Positions 17,785 through 26,374 of a stretch of DNA of 64,000 nucleotides are shown here, piece after piece. Source of the stretch: Fibrobacterota bacterium (GTDB taxonomy: Bacteria; Fibrobacterota; Chitinivibrionia; Chitinivibrionales; Chitinispirillaceae); contig JAEZKC010000044.1 of the NCBI GenBank assembly GCA_023436205.1, forward strand, positions 62,001-126,000, given 5' to 3'. Each line of letters opens with the position of its first letter. The first letter of the stretch is position 1. The position numbers were made by a program, and so were the translations under genes. Under the pieces are notes generated by a model. The model saw only the letters and a program-made list of their open reading frames with translations. It made no database searches and was not told where the DNA came from.

Positions 17785-19320
17785 ATGAAGCGAGCAGTTG
17801 CTCTTATCCTTACGATTTTCACTGCACTTTTTGCCCGGACCACAGGTGACCTCGTCTTTCCTCAAGGTGATATTTACGTTTCCCCAAGCGGCAGTGATGA
17901 AAATGCAGGAAATGAACAGAGCCCTTACGCTACACTGCAAAAGGCTATAGATGTGGCGACAGCCGGTAAAGTGATTTATCTGACTGGAGGAACCTATGCT
18001 GTTTCACAACCGATAATTATTCAGAAGGATGGCTCGGCAGATGCACTGATTAAGGTATTTGCCGCTCAGGGTGAAACACCCGTAATTGACTTTTCAGCCA
18101 TGGCCGAAGATCCTGCCAGCAGAGGGATAATTCTCGATGCTGATTACTGGCATTTCAGAGGTATAGTTATTGAACGGGCCGGAGATAACGGGATGCTCCT
18201 TGCCGGCAGTCACAACATAATTGAACGCTGTATCTTTCGTAAGAACCGTGATTCCGGTCTCCAGCTGAGCCGATACAATACTTCCAATACCGAGATCAGT
18301 CAGTGGCCATCCTACAATCTCATTCTCAAGTGTGAATCTTATGACAACAGCGACAGCGGTCATGAAAATGCAGATGGTTTCGCACCCAAGCTCACCACCG
18401 GAGAGGGAAATGTGTTCCAGGAGTGCATTTCTCATCATAATATTGATGACGGGTGGGATCTCTATTCCAAATCAGAAACCGGTCCCATCGGAGTGGTGAC
18501 TCTTATCGGCTGTATTGCTCACAACAACGGCGTTTTGACAGACGGAAGTACATCCGGCGGTGGTGACAAGAACGGGTTCAAGCTTGGAAGTTCCGCTACA
18601 AAGACCAGTCATATAGTGCGTCGCTGCATAGCCTTTAAAAATGGTAAACATGGCTTTACGGATAATGGTAACACATCCAGTATTGAATTTACCAACTGCA
18701 CCGCGTGGGGTAATGCTGATTACAATTTCCATGTGAGGGATGGAGCCACTCATGTATTCAAGAACAACATCTCCTTTGAAGGAGGTCATACTGATAGAAT
18801 AGTAGGAAATATGTCAGCACCCAACGCCCTGACTGAGGACGCTTTTGACTGGCCTCTCACTGCATCCACTGCAGATTTTGTAACTATGACCCCCGGTCCG
18901 GACGCCGATCCGCTGCGTGACGGGTTTCTTAAACCCAAAGAATCCAGTCCGCTGGTGAATGCGGGAGTTGCCACTGAGGGTATCACTTACTTTGGTTCTG
19001 CCCCTGATCTGGGAGCAGTTGAGGCTGGCGGGTTGCCGGTTCCGGTGGAATCTGGAGTAATTGCTTCCAGGTCATTTTCTTCCGGAATTATCGACGGGCG
19101 TTCTTCCGTTTCCCTTCGAATTCAGATACCCGGAGCCTCCAGTATATCAGTACAGTTTTTCGGTTGTGACGGTAAAGTGATCAGGAAAGCCCGGCTCCAC
19201 GAAAGTGCAGGGGAGCACACGATTACTTTTGACAAGAGCGGTATTCCAAGTGGTATGTATATGCTAAAGATAAACGCCGGAACTGGGCGAATCGCCAGCC
19301 ACAAGGTGATGGTTTACTAG
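17785..19320 (+). CDS. Secreted pectate lyase-like protein (PL9-type beta-helix) with C-terminal sorting domain
   Basis: This 511-residue protein has a signal peptide (residues 1-17, cleavage near LFA). Next comes the YVSPSGSDENAGNEQSPYAT entry of a parallel beta-helix. PL9-like motifs follow: DGFAPKL, DDGWDLYSK, KNGFKLGS (the Lys aligns with the catalytic base of PL9 enzymes) and FTNCTAWGNADYNFHV. PL9 enzymes cleave polygalacturonate by Ca2+-dependent beta-elimination. The last ~85 residues form an Ig-like type IX-like sorting domain (GIPSGMYMLKINAG ... ASHKVMVY), suggesting surface display or release. A TAGGAGGAG site precedes the ATG. Pectin-related substrates are likely but unproven. Confidence 0.82.
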   Translation: MKRAVALILTIFTALFARTTGDLVFPQGDIYVSPSGSDENAGNEQSPYATLQKAIDVATAGKVIYLTGGTYAVSQPIIIQKDGSADALIKVFAAQGETPVIDFSAMAEDPASRGIILDADYWHFRGIVIERAGDNGMLLAGSHNIIERCIFRKNRDSGLQLSRYNTSNTEISQWPSYNLILKCESYDNSDSGHENADGFAPKLTTGEGNVFQECISHHNIDDGWDLYSKSETGPIGVVTLIGCIAHNNGVLTDGSTSGGGDKNGFKLGSSATKTSHIVRRCIAFKNGKHGFTDNGNTSSIEFTNCTAWGNADYNFHVRDGATHVFKNNISFEGGHTDRIVGNMSAPNALTEDAFDWPLTASTADFVTMTPGPDADPLRDGFLKPKESSPLVNAGVATEGITYFGSAPDLGAVEAGGLPVPVESGVIASRSFSSGIIDGRSSVSLRIQIPGASSISVQFFGCDGKVIRKARLHESAGEHTITFDKSGIPSGMYMLKINAGTGRIASHKVMVY

Positions 19321-19352
19321 GATTCCACCTCAAAGTCCCTGTTTACAGGGCG

Positions 19353-19385
19353 AGCCTTCTTCCGCAAGGGGGAGGGCTTTTTTTT
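19353..19385 (+). terminator. Intrinsic terminator after the pectate lyase gene
   Basis: A G+C-rich stem AGCCTTCTT.../...GGGGAGGGCT is followed by eight T, about 35 nt after the stop. The remaining 19386-19570 holds no recognisable gene. Confidence 0.88.
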
Positions 19386-19573
19386 CTGCAGACTGGATTC
19401 ATCTCTCTGCAGCTTACCTCATCTATATGGGCAACAATTGCCTCCCTCTGGAAGTTGCTTCCTCCACACCTCGTATTTAAGCGTTTATTCAGGGAAGAAA
19501 AACTTGAGTTCCGCACGTGTAATTAGCCATCTTTATTAGAGTTACGAAAGATGCCTTCCTGCAAACCCACTGC

Positions 19574-19589
19574 TGGCACGGCTGTTGCA
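19574..19589 (+). promoter_or_regulatory. Sigma-54 promoter of the flagellar operon
   Basis: TGGCACG-GCTG-TTGCA matches the sigma-54 consensus TGGCACG-N4-TTGCW at every defined base, with GG and GC exactly 12 nt apart. Transcription would start near 19600, giving a leader of about 30 nt before the first flagellar gene (19630). This implies control by RpoN and an activator (FlrC/FleQ-type), neither encoded in the window. Confidence 0.9.
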
Positions 19590-19629
19590 TATCTCTCTGC
19601 CGCGAAACAGTTCACGTAAAGGACCTCTC

Positions 19630-20211
19630 ATGAATCTCCGGAAAAAAGACTTCATCGCTATAGCTGTAGTGACCCTTCTTTATCTTCCGGTGCTTTACCT
19701 GGTTATGCTTTTTGTGACCGGTGCTGCCCGCATCGAATTCGGCTTCAAAGATGCTCCCAAGGAGGAGAAGCCCAAGTTTGAGGAGATGAAGCACAGCGCT
19801 CGCAGGGATTCCCTGGCTATCCAGAACTCCCGCACTTTCCAGGCTCTTCAGCAGGAACGCCATGAGCTCGCAAGGGAACGGGAGAGGCTTCTGGAGCTTC
19901 AGACCAGACTTGATATGATTCAGAAGGAGATCGAACAGAAGAAACTTGAGCTGGGTAACGAGCGAAGCAAGCTGGAGACCCTGTTGGAAAACAGTTCAGA
20001 GGAGGAAGCAGCCCGTTTCAAGAAGCTTGCGAAGATGTACGGGGCCATGAAACCTGCTGAAGCTGCTTCGATTCTTGAAACACTACCCGAGTCTCAAGCT
20101 GCCAAAATCATATCACTTTTGACAGATGATAGACAGAAAGCAAAAATAATGTCTCAACTAAGTACAGAAAAAGCCACCCGTATCAGTCAGCTTCTGTCAA
20201 AGGGTGTCTGA
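19630..20211 (+). CDS. MotE/YlxF-like flagellar protein (MgtE N-domain-like)
   Basis: This 193-residue protein has one N-terminal membrane helix (about residues 9-31), a long charged coiled coil (about 65-130), and a C-terminal MgtE N-terminal-like helical domain (MYGAMKPAEAASILETLP ... KIMSQLS). This architecture and its place just before fliK match the MotE/YlxF proteins, which in other bacteria act as chaperones or stabilisers for flagellar motor components. ATG 19630 has AAAGGA upstream; the frame extends to 19585, but that would overlap the sigma-54 promoter. First gene of the cluster. Confidence 0.78.
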   Translation: MNLRKKDFIAIAVVTLLYLPVLYLVMLFVTGAARIEFGFKDAPKEEKPKFEEMKHSARRDSLAIQNSRTFQALQQERHELARERERLLELQTRLDMIQKEIEQKKLELGNERSKLETLLENSSEEEAARFKKLAKMYGAMKPAEAASILETLPESQAAKIISLLTDDRQKAKIMSQLSTEKATRISQLLSKGV

Positions 20212-20257
20212 GCGGGGTAACACTATAAACAATCAAATAATGAAAGGGGGTGAAAGC

Positions 20258-22060
20258 ATGATACACGAAACGACGCAGTATTTATCAGGAAGCGAAAGTG
20301 CCGGGACAAATCGACGGATGGACCAGACCAGAACAGAGTGTAAATCTGAAAAGACTGGTATGGGGTTCGAAGAGGGTGTCCGTAAGAGAGAGGCTTCTGA
20401 TGAGCGGTTCCGCAAGTTGTATGAGAGGATCGAAAGAGAGAATCATACCGCAAGGAGCTCCGCGAAATCGGAAAAGCATGATCAGAGGACCGTTCGTTCT
20501 GCAGAAAACGGAAGGATACCGGCAGAGCAGAGTTTTGAACCTAAGGAGGAGGCAGTAAAGGAGGTGAAGTCAACCAGTACCGAAACTGTCACAGACTCTA
20601 AAGTTGTGGAGAGCTTTTTGAGTCAGGTTTCAGAGCCGGTAAAGATTGATGGTGAGCAGGAATCCGGTTCAGAGGAGGCTGCTCAGCAGGCAAGCCAACT
20701 ATTGAACGAAGCTTTGGTGCAGATATCCGCGCTTCTTGACATTCCCATGGATGAATCGATGGGGGATCTGTCATTTGAGCAGCTGGATGAGGCCGGTTGC
20801 GAACAGATGGCCGAAATACTCAGCGTGCTGGAAAAAATCGGAGTCATGCTGGATGAGGTTGCAACCGGAGGGGAGACGCTTGTGCTTGGGGAGATGAAAA
20901 TCGACCAGGCTGCGGCGATTGAACTTTCACAACTCCTTAGGGCCGAAAAGTTCCATTTGGAGATGGGGCTCAAGGCGCTTGGGGTGAGTGAAAAGGTGAA
21001 TGAACTCATGGCTGTAAACCTCAACAAGACTATTGATGCCGGTATTCCGGTTGCCACTGATCCGGCTGATCTGGTTATGTCACCTGCGGATACTGCTAAA
21101 ATCTTCAGTAATGATATGCAGGATGATCTTCAGGCCGCGATCGAAAAGATTCAGAAGCTGCTTACGACCGGTGAAGCAATGCTGGAAGCTGAGCCTGAAG
21201 CAGTAAAGAATTCTGTTCTCATTTTGAATGCTGCCGATACAAAACAGATGCGTGCGGCTCTAAAAATTGATGAACAGAACAAAAGTGATACGGCGCAGGT
21301 TGTCAAACAGGTTGATACCGGTTTGACATTTGAATCAGGGAAGGCCAAAGTCGCTCCTGTCAGTGCCAATCAGTTTGCCGAGGAATTCAAGGCATCTCAT
21401 TCAGAAAAGAAGCCTGAACCGATTGTTCCTTCGACCGAACAGAAAGCAAATCGTTTTGTTCTCCCTGGAGTGGAACCGGTTCACATTCAGAATGCGGATG
21501 TTTTGCCTGATGATGCCGACGCTCAGTTTGCCGTGCCGCATCTTGGACATGCAACCGGAGCAGCTGCGATCCTTGAACCTGCAGAGAAACTCAGTTCTGC
21601 TATTTCGCGGATTACCGATGAAGCGATTCTTCGGCAGATAAGCGAAAAGATGCAGAGTGCTATCAGGGCTGGAGTGCATGAGGTCAGAGTTCAGTTGCGG
21701 CCTGAAGCGCTCGGTGAGGTCAACCTGAGAATCCGTATGGAGGGTGATGTGGTGTTTGCCCGCATACAGGTTGAGAATCAGCAGGTGAAGGCCATAGTGG
21801 AAAGCAATCTGCAGTCTCTCAAAAGTGCCCTTGAAGAGCAGAATCTGCATGCAGGTACCTTTAGCGTTGATGTCGGAGGAAATCATGATGGCTCTGCCGG
21901 AAGGTTTCGTCAGGACTTCGCGGAGACTGCATCGGGAATTACTGGACTGGGACGCGGCTCTGAGGACAGTGAAGAAACCGAAACTGCAAGTGTAAAGCCA
22001 GTTGCCGGTAGTGATACCGGTCGGCGATATGGTAATAATTCAATCGAACTGTATATCTGA
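20258..22060 (+). CDS. fliK: Flagellar hook-length control protein FliK
   Basis: FliK is the secreted molecular ruler that sets hook length and switches export specificity at FlhB. The 600-residue protein has a long, low-complexity, Glu/Lys-rich N-terminal region. A conserved C-terminal Flg_hook domain spans about residues 460-560 (AGVHEVRVQLRPEALGEVNL ... VVFARIQVENQQVKAIVES). ATG 20258 is chosen for the GGGGGTG site; a longer frame to 20204 lacks it. The position between the MotE-like gene and flgD is conserved in Firmicutes and Spirochaetes. Confidence 0.9.
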   Translation: MIHETTQYLSGSESAGTNRRMDQTRTECKSEKTGMGFEEGVRKREASDERFRKLYERIERENHTARSSAKSEKHDQRTVRSAENGRIPAEQSFEPKEEAVKEVKSTSTETVTDSKVVESFLSQVSEPVKIDGEQESGSEEAAQQASQLLNEALVQISALLDIPMDESMGDLSFEQLDEAGCEQMAEILSVLEKIGVMLDEVATGGETLVLGEMKIDQAAAIELSQLLRAEKFHLEMGLKALGVSEKVNELMAVNLNKTIDAGIPVATDPADLVMSPADTAKIFSNDMQDDLQAAIEKIQKLLTTGEAMLEAEPEAVKNSVLILNAADTKQMRAALKIDEQNKSDTAQVVKQVDTGLTFESGKAKVAPVSANQFAEEFKASHSEKKPEPIVPSTEQKANRFVLPGVEPVHIQNADVLPDDADAQFAVPHLGHATGAAAILEPAEKLSSAISRITDEAILRQISEKMQSAIRAGVHEVRVQLRPEALGEVNLRIRMEGDVVFARIQVENQQVKAIVESNLQSLKSALEEQNLHAGTFSVDVGGNHDGSAGRFRQDFAETASGITGLGRGSEDSEETETASVKPVAGSDTGRRYGNNSIELYI

Positions 22061-22077
22061 CGAAGGGAGGTGAAAAA

Positions 22078-23301
22078 ATGGCACTTACAACAGATGTCAG
22101 CAGTCTTATGAGCTCCAACAATACTCCATATTCAGCACGTGCGTCAGTTGGGGAGAACGGTACGCTTGAAGCCGGAAGCACTACCATAACCGGTGATACC
22201 AGCAGCGGTCTTTTCAAGAATGCGCAAAAGGAGATGGGGAAGGATGATTTCCTGCTTTTGCTGGTGACCCAGCTTAAGTATCAGGATCCGCTCAATCCTA
22301 TGGAGAACACGGAGTTTGTTGCGCAGCTTGCTCAGTTCCGGGCGCTGGAGAGCAGTGATAATATCGAAAAAGCCATCGGGAATCTGGAGTCTTCGTACAA
22401 GTCGACAGTGGATTCTCAGCAGTATGCGGCTCAATCGGTGGCTAACTCTTCTGCTGTATCTCTTATCGGTAAAACGGTACGTATGCGGCAGCCCGCGGTA
22501 TCCTGGAGCGGTATAACGGGTGAAACTGTTCCCATCCGGGTGCATCTTGGCAACGCATCTGAAGGTGTGGTGGAGATCCGCAATGCTGATGGTGAAGTGA
22601 TTAAGTCAATTAAAACCAGCGGCAAGGATTCTGAAAATTCCTCTACTGTGCTGTGGGATGGAACTGATGATAAAGGAGGACCTGCAAAAGCCGGAAAATA
22701 TCTGGTTTCCATCGCCGGTTCTGATAAAGACAGCAGTTTGTATGCTTTTGTGCAGGACACTGTAGCTGGTGTTCGCTTTACCGCTGACGGTGTATTAGTG
22801 AAGATCGGCGGGAAGGAGATCTCTATCGGTGAAGTTCTCGATGTATCGACCGGAAGCAGCAGTAGCGCATTATCTCAGTCTTCAGCATTATCGCTTCTGG
22901 GGAAACTTGTACGGGTTCGTCAGGATTCCCTAAGATATCGGGGAGCATCAGGCGAACAGCACACATTTACCGTGAATGCCACAGCCAATCAGCCGGTAAC
23001 AGTGCAGCTCAAGAACTCTTCGGGGCAAGTGGTTCGTACGCTTACTTCAACTGCAGACAGTAGCGGAAAGGCCATATTCAACTGGAACGGGGAGAGCGCA
23101 AGCGGATCGTATGTGGATGCCGGGGAGTACAAAATCAATGTACTGGGTTCTGAAACAAACCGCGGGCTTTACGCATACAGTGAAGGCATTATTGACGGTC
23201 TGACCAGCCTGGGCGCAGATGTCAAGCTCAAAATGGGAGGAAGAGAGATTCTTGTGAGTGATATTCTCGATGTTTCAACGGTTCAGAAGGAGGCGGCATG
23301 A
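22078..23301 (+). CDS. flgD: Hook-capping protein FlgD with duplicated C-terminal unit
   Basis: FlgD caps the growing hook rod and is needed for polymerisation of FlgE. Residues about 52-105 are the conserved N-terminal block (GKDDFLLLLVTQLKYQDPLN, then MENTEFVAQLAQF). The C-terminal Tudor/FNIII-like unit appears twice. Residues about 127-257 run from SLIGKTVRMRQ to IGGKEISIGEVLDVST; residues about 271-401 run from SLLGKLVRVRQ to MGGREILVSDILDVST. The protein is 407 residues, where many FlgDs are 140-230. A GGGAGGTG site precedes the ATG. Its stop overlaps the next start. Confidence 0.93.
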   Translation: MALTTDVSSLMSSNNTPYSARASVGENGTLEAGSTTITGDTSSGLFKNAQKEMGKDDFLLLLVTQLKYQDPLNPMENTEFVAQLAQFRALESSDNIEKAIGNLESSYKSTVDSQQYAAQSVANSSAVSLIGKTVRMRQPAVSWSGITGETVPIRVHLGNASEGVVEIRNADGEVIKSIKTSGKDSENSSTVLWDGTDDKGGPAKAGKYLVSIAGSDKDSSLYAFVQDTVAGVRFTADGVLVKIGGKEISIGEVLDVSTGSSSSALSQSSALSLLGKLVRVRQDSLRYRGASGEQHTFTVNATANQPVTVQLKNSSGQVVRTLTSTADSSGKAIFNWNGESASGSYVDAGEYKINVLGSETNRGLYAYSEGIIDGLTSLGADVKLKMGGREILVSDILDVSTVQKEAA

Positions 23302-23726
23302 ATCCGATAGACGGGCAGTCTGCTGATCTTCAGAGTCGTATCCAGGCACATCGCGCCGGAATAATCCAGCGCAGCACGGTTCCCAAAACCTCTGTCCCGC
23401 CATCATCGGCAGGTGCTCAGGGAACGGTTAAGGGAGCGGCTTTCGGTGATGTGCTCAGGTCGAAAGTTGAGGAGTTGCGTTTCTCCGCTCACGCCTCGTC
23501 AAGGCTCAAGAGCCGCAACATTGACGTGACGCCGGAGATCATGGGGAAGCTCAAGCAGGCTGTTTCTGGTGCAGAAAGCAAGGGAGCCCGGGATTCGCTG
23601 ATTCTTATCAGAGATCTGGCTTTCATTGTGAACATCCCGAACAAGACAGTGATCACTGCCATGGATGGGGAGAGTATTAAGGATAACGTTTTTACTAATA
23701 TCGACAGCACGGTGATCGCAGGTTAA
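23298..23726 (+). CDS. Flagellar operon protein TIGR02530
   Basis: This 142-residue protein is recognised by its C-terminal half: FSAHASSRLKSRNIDVTPEI, the SKGARDSLILIRDLAFIVNI strand pair, and NKTVITAMDG. These match the TIGR02530 flagellar operon family found between flgD and flgE in Firmicutes, Spirochaetes and others. The N-terminal half is low complexity. Its role is not well defined; a hook-assembly function is suggested by position. ATGA overlaps the flgD stop by 4 nt, implying coupled translation. Confidence 0.85.
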   Translation: MNPIDGQSADLQSRIQAHRAGIIQRSTVPKTSVPPSSAGAQGTVKGAAFGDVLRSKVEELRFSAHASSRLKSRNIDVTPEIMGKLKQAVSGAESKGARDSLILIRDLAFIVNIPNKTVITAMDGESIKDNVFTNIDSTVIAG

Positions 23727-23730
23727 AGTA

Positions 23731-23830
23731 TGCAGGACCGGCTCGGATGAGCCGGATGCGAAAGTAACTGCCGAACGACAGAGGCGGTTCAATCTGCGGA
23801 CCCGAGGTGTCAAAGCCAAGGAGTCACATT
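23731..23830 (+). other. Structured 5' leader of flgE (two stable stem-loops)
   Basis: The 104-nt gap before flgE is long for this cluster. It contains CCGGCTC-GGAT-GAGCCGG (7 bp, 23738-23755) and, after GCGAAAGTA, AACTGCC ... GGCGGTT (7 bp with one G-T pair and a 10-nt loop). A single-stranded run and the AAGGAG ribosome-binding site follow. It could be a translational control element or an RNA-processing site for hook protein synthesis. It does not match a riboswitch consensus I can recall. Confidence 0.45.
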
Positions 23831-25939
23831 ATGGTACGCTCACTTTATGCAGGTATCAGCGGTCTTCGCAATCATCAGGTAGCCCTGGATGTCACAGGTA
23901 ACAATATCGCCAATGTCAATACGGTCGGTTTCAAGGCCGGAAGAGTCACGTTTGAGGAATCCATGACACAGCTTCTTCAGGGATCTTCCCGCCCGGCCGG
24001 AAATGCTGGCGGCACAAATCCTCTTCAGATAGGGCTTGGGATGTCAGTTGGTTCCATCGACACCATCCTTACACAGGGAAACCTCCAAACCACTGGGCAG
24101 ATTACTGATCTGGCACTGGAAGGAAGGGCCTATTTTGCATATTCAAGCGGAGAAGGCGTCTATTACAGCCGCAATGGTGCGTTGCAGCTTGACGCCACAG
24201 GAAGACTTGTGTCCCCAACCAACGGATACACTTTACAGGGTATGATGGCTGCTTCCGACGGGTCTTATCCTCCGGGAACTGCCATCGGTGACATTCGCAT
24301 TCCTTTTGGAGAAAAGGCTCCCGCCAGAGCAACAACGATGGTGCGCTATGCCTGTAACCTTGACAGCGATTCCGAAGGGCTTGGGACCGTGACGCATTCA
24401 AACCGTTTTATCGCCAGAGCTGTCACTACAAATACTCTTTCAAGTCTCTTTGATGAGAACGGTAACAGTTTGGGGATTAAAGCTGGGGATGTTCTTACTA
24501 TTTCCGCGGCAGGATCTCCAGATTTCAATTTTAATGTGACTGAAACATCGACTCTTGCCGATCTTCGGGACAGTCTGCAGAACTACCTGCGTTCCAATGT
24601 GGACAATTTCATCTCTGTCAATATTACCAACGGTGCTCTTGTAGTCGATTCGACTCTTGCCGGTGCACCGATTAACAGTCTTCAGATCAGAAGCTCCCGC
24701 CCCGGATCAAATTCCTACGTGGCCAATACTTTTGCCTTCCCGCCTTCAATAGCGGCAGGCGCCACTACCACATCTGCCGGTATCAGAACCCCTGCAAATG
24801 CCACTCAGACGCTTGCTGAAGTGTTTGATGCGGCAGGTCAACCTTTGGGATTTGAAGACGGGGATGTCGTTTCGATTAACGGATCGGTCGGCGGAAATGC
24901 TACCACAATTTCTCGTCCTTACTCGACAAATGCAGCTGATCCCACAACTGTGACAACACTTCAGGATCTTGTTGACATGCTGCAGGTTGCCTTTAATTTG
25001 CCGGCAACCGATGGAACCATTTACGACAGACCTTCTGTTTCGATAAACGATGCAGATACTGCCGATGACAGAATTCCTGATGGTTCTATCGTATTGAGAG
25101 GGCAGCCTGAAATGGCATTTTCCATCGATGCGGTATCGATCATGGCCTCCAACTCCAATAACCAGACACCTGCTCCCACCCGTTTTAACGCCAATATGGC
25201 CTTTACAGAAATTCAGAAAGCTCGTGATACGGGAGTGCATGGGACATCTGTGGTCGTGTATGATGAATCTGGTGATGCGCACAACATGACCATGACCTTT
25301 ACTCATTCCGGAACACCAGGTGAATGGCTCTGGGAGATAACAACTGCCGGTGGTGAACAGATAATCGGTGGTAACCGGGGAAGAATAACATTTGGTCTGG
25401 ACGGTTCGCCGTCTTCCTTTACCTATGATGACAATTCGACGAACTTCCGTTTTGAGCCTATGAACGGTTCGAATGTGGTTTCCATCGATCTGAATGTGGG
25501 TACACCGGGTTCCTTTACCGGAGTAACTCAGTTCCGTTCACCTTCCACCACAGCTGCTCGTGAACAGGATGGGTATGCCATGGGTAAGCTGCAGGAGATC
25601 TCCATCGATGAAAATGGTGAAATCACGGGTATGTATACAAACGGTGTTTCAAAATCCATAGCAAGAATCTATGTGGCGGAATTCAATAACCCCGCTGGTT
25701 TGATGAAACGCGGTGACAGCATGTATTCCCTTTCCAACAATTCCGGAATAGGGGCAATGCTCAGACCCGGAGTGGGATCTACAACCAAGGTCAAGCCCGG
25801 ATCTTTGGAAATGTCGAACGTCGAACTGGCCACTGAGTTCACCAATATGATCACTACTCAGCGTGGTTACCAGGCTAATGCCCGGGTGATTACCACCAGT
25901 GATTCGATGCTGCAGGAATTGGTGCAGCTGGTCCGTTAA
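23831..25939 (+). CDS. flgE: Flagellar hook protein FlgE
   Basis: FlgE polymerises into the hook. The 702-residue protein begins with the rod/hook N-terminal motif SLYAGISGLRNHQVALDVTG and NNIANVNTVGFKAGRV, and ends with the paired helix ELATEFTNMITTQRGYQANA. The middle is large and variable, larger than the ~400-residue enteric FlgE and similar to long-hook proteins. The AAGGAG site fixes the start at 23831. It sits downstream of the TIGR02530 gene and a structured leader; its stop is followed by a strong hairpin. Confidence 0.93.
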   Translation: MVRSLYAGISGLRNHQVALDVTGNNIANVNTVGFKAGRVTFEESMTQLLQGSSRPAGNAGGTNPLQIGLGMSVGSIDTILTQGNLQTTGQITDLALEGRAYFAYSSGEGVYYSRNGALQLDATGRLVSPTNGYTLQGMMAASDGSYPPGTAIGDIRIPFGEKAPARATTMVRYACNLDSDSEGLGTVTHSNRFIARAVTTNTLSSLFDENGNSLGIKAGDVLTISAAGSPDFNFNVTETSTLADLRDSLQNYLRSNVDNFISVNITNGALVVDSTLAGAPINSLQIRSSRPGSNSYVANTFAFPPSIAAGATTTSAGIRTPANATQTLAEVFDAAGQPLGFEDGDVVSINGSVGGNATTISRPYSTNAADPTTVTTLQDLVDMLQVAFNLPATDGTIYDRPSVSINDADTADDRIPDGSIVLRGQPEMAFSIDAVSIMASNSNNQTPAPTRFNANMAFTEIQKARDTGVHGTSVVVYDESGDAHNMTMTFTHSGTPGEWLWEITTAGGEQIIGGNRGRITFGLDGSPSSFTYDDNSTNFRFEPMNGSNVVSIDLNVGTPGSFTGVTQFRSPSTTAAREQDGYAMGKLQEISIDENGEITGMYTNGVSKSIARIYVAEFNNPAGLMKRGDSMYSLSNNSGIGAMLRPGVGSTTKVKPGSLEMSNVELATEFTNMITTQRGYQANARVITTSDSMLQELVQLVR

Positions 25940-25946
25940 TTAGTCG

Positions 25947-25975
25947 GGACGGCTCTCCTTTCAGGAGGGTCGTCC
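25947..25975 (+). terminator. Hairpin after flgE, without U-tract
   Basis: A 13-bp stem GGACGGCTCTCCT/AGGAGGGTCGTCC (two G-T pairs) closes a 3-nt loop 7 nt after the flgE stop. No T-run follows, so it may attenuate transcription or protect the 3' end of the upstream mRNA. Confidence 0.6.
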
Positions 25976-26017
25976 GCTTAACATGAGTTACGGGGGGATT
26001 TTGGCCCCAAATGATTG

Positions 26018-26046
26018 TTGCACATGGAAATACAGAGTTGTATAAT
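26018..26046 (+). promoter_or_regulatory. Sigma-70-like promoter upstream of flbD-motAB
   Basis: TTGCAC (26018-26023), a 17-nt spacer and a perfect TATAAT (26041-26046) lie 60 nt before flbD. Together with the upstream hairpin this suggests a second transcription unit starting at flbD. Confidence 0.6.
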
Positions 26047-26105
26047 CAATGCTCGAAGTGTCTTAAAGACCATGAAAGCAGCGGATCAGAAGTGAAGGGA
26101 GAGCT

Positions 26106-26333
26106 ATGATAGCATTACGCAGACTCAACGGTGAGGAGTTCATTCTAAATTCTGATCTGATTGAGACTATCGAGTCCACCCCTGACACGGTTATTACTTT
26201 GACTACTGGAAAGAAAATCATGGTCGGGAACGGTCTTGAGGAAGTGGTTCGCAAGGCAATAAAGTATAAGCAGCTCTGTGGTCAGGCTCTGCAAGTGGTG
26301 AATAGAAATGCAGAGGAGGGCGGTAAGTCGTGA
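26106..26333 (+). CDS. flbD: Flagellar protein FlbD/SwrD
   Basis: This 75-residue protein matches the small FlbD (PF06289) family: IALRRLNGEEFILNSDLIE, TPDTVITLTTGKKIMV, and a short helix. In Bacillus the homologue SwrD raises motor torque, and the gene usually precedes motA as here. A GGGAGAG site precedes the ATG. It is unrelated to the Caulobacter regulator also called FlbD. Confidence 0.9.
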   Translation: MIALRRLNGEEFILNSDLIETIESTPDTVITLTTGKKIMVGNGLEEVVRKAIKYKQLCGQALQVVNRNAEEGGKS

Positions 26334-26374
26334 CATTGCGAATGTTAGTTTACTGTTAAGAGGAGTCACTGGGT

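Noticed and set aside
23731..23830. c-di-GMP (GEMM) riboswitch before flgE
   Set aside because: Some fragments (GCGAAAG, CAAAGCC) recall the motif, but order and conserved core do not fit.
25980..26046. Sigma-54 site before flbD (TGGCCCC ... TTGCAC)
   Set aside because: GG and GC are too far apart; the sigma-70 pattern with perfect TATAAT fits better.
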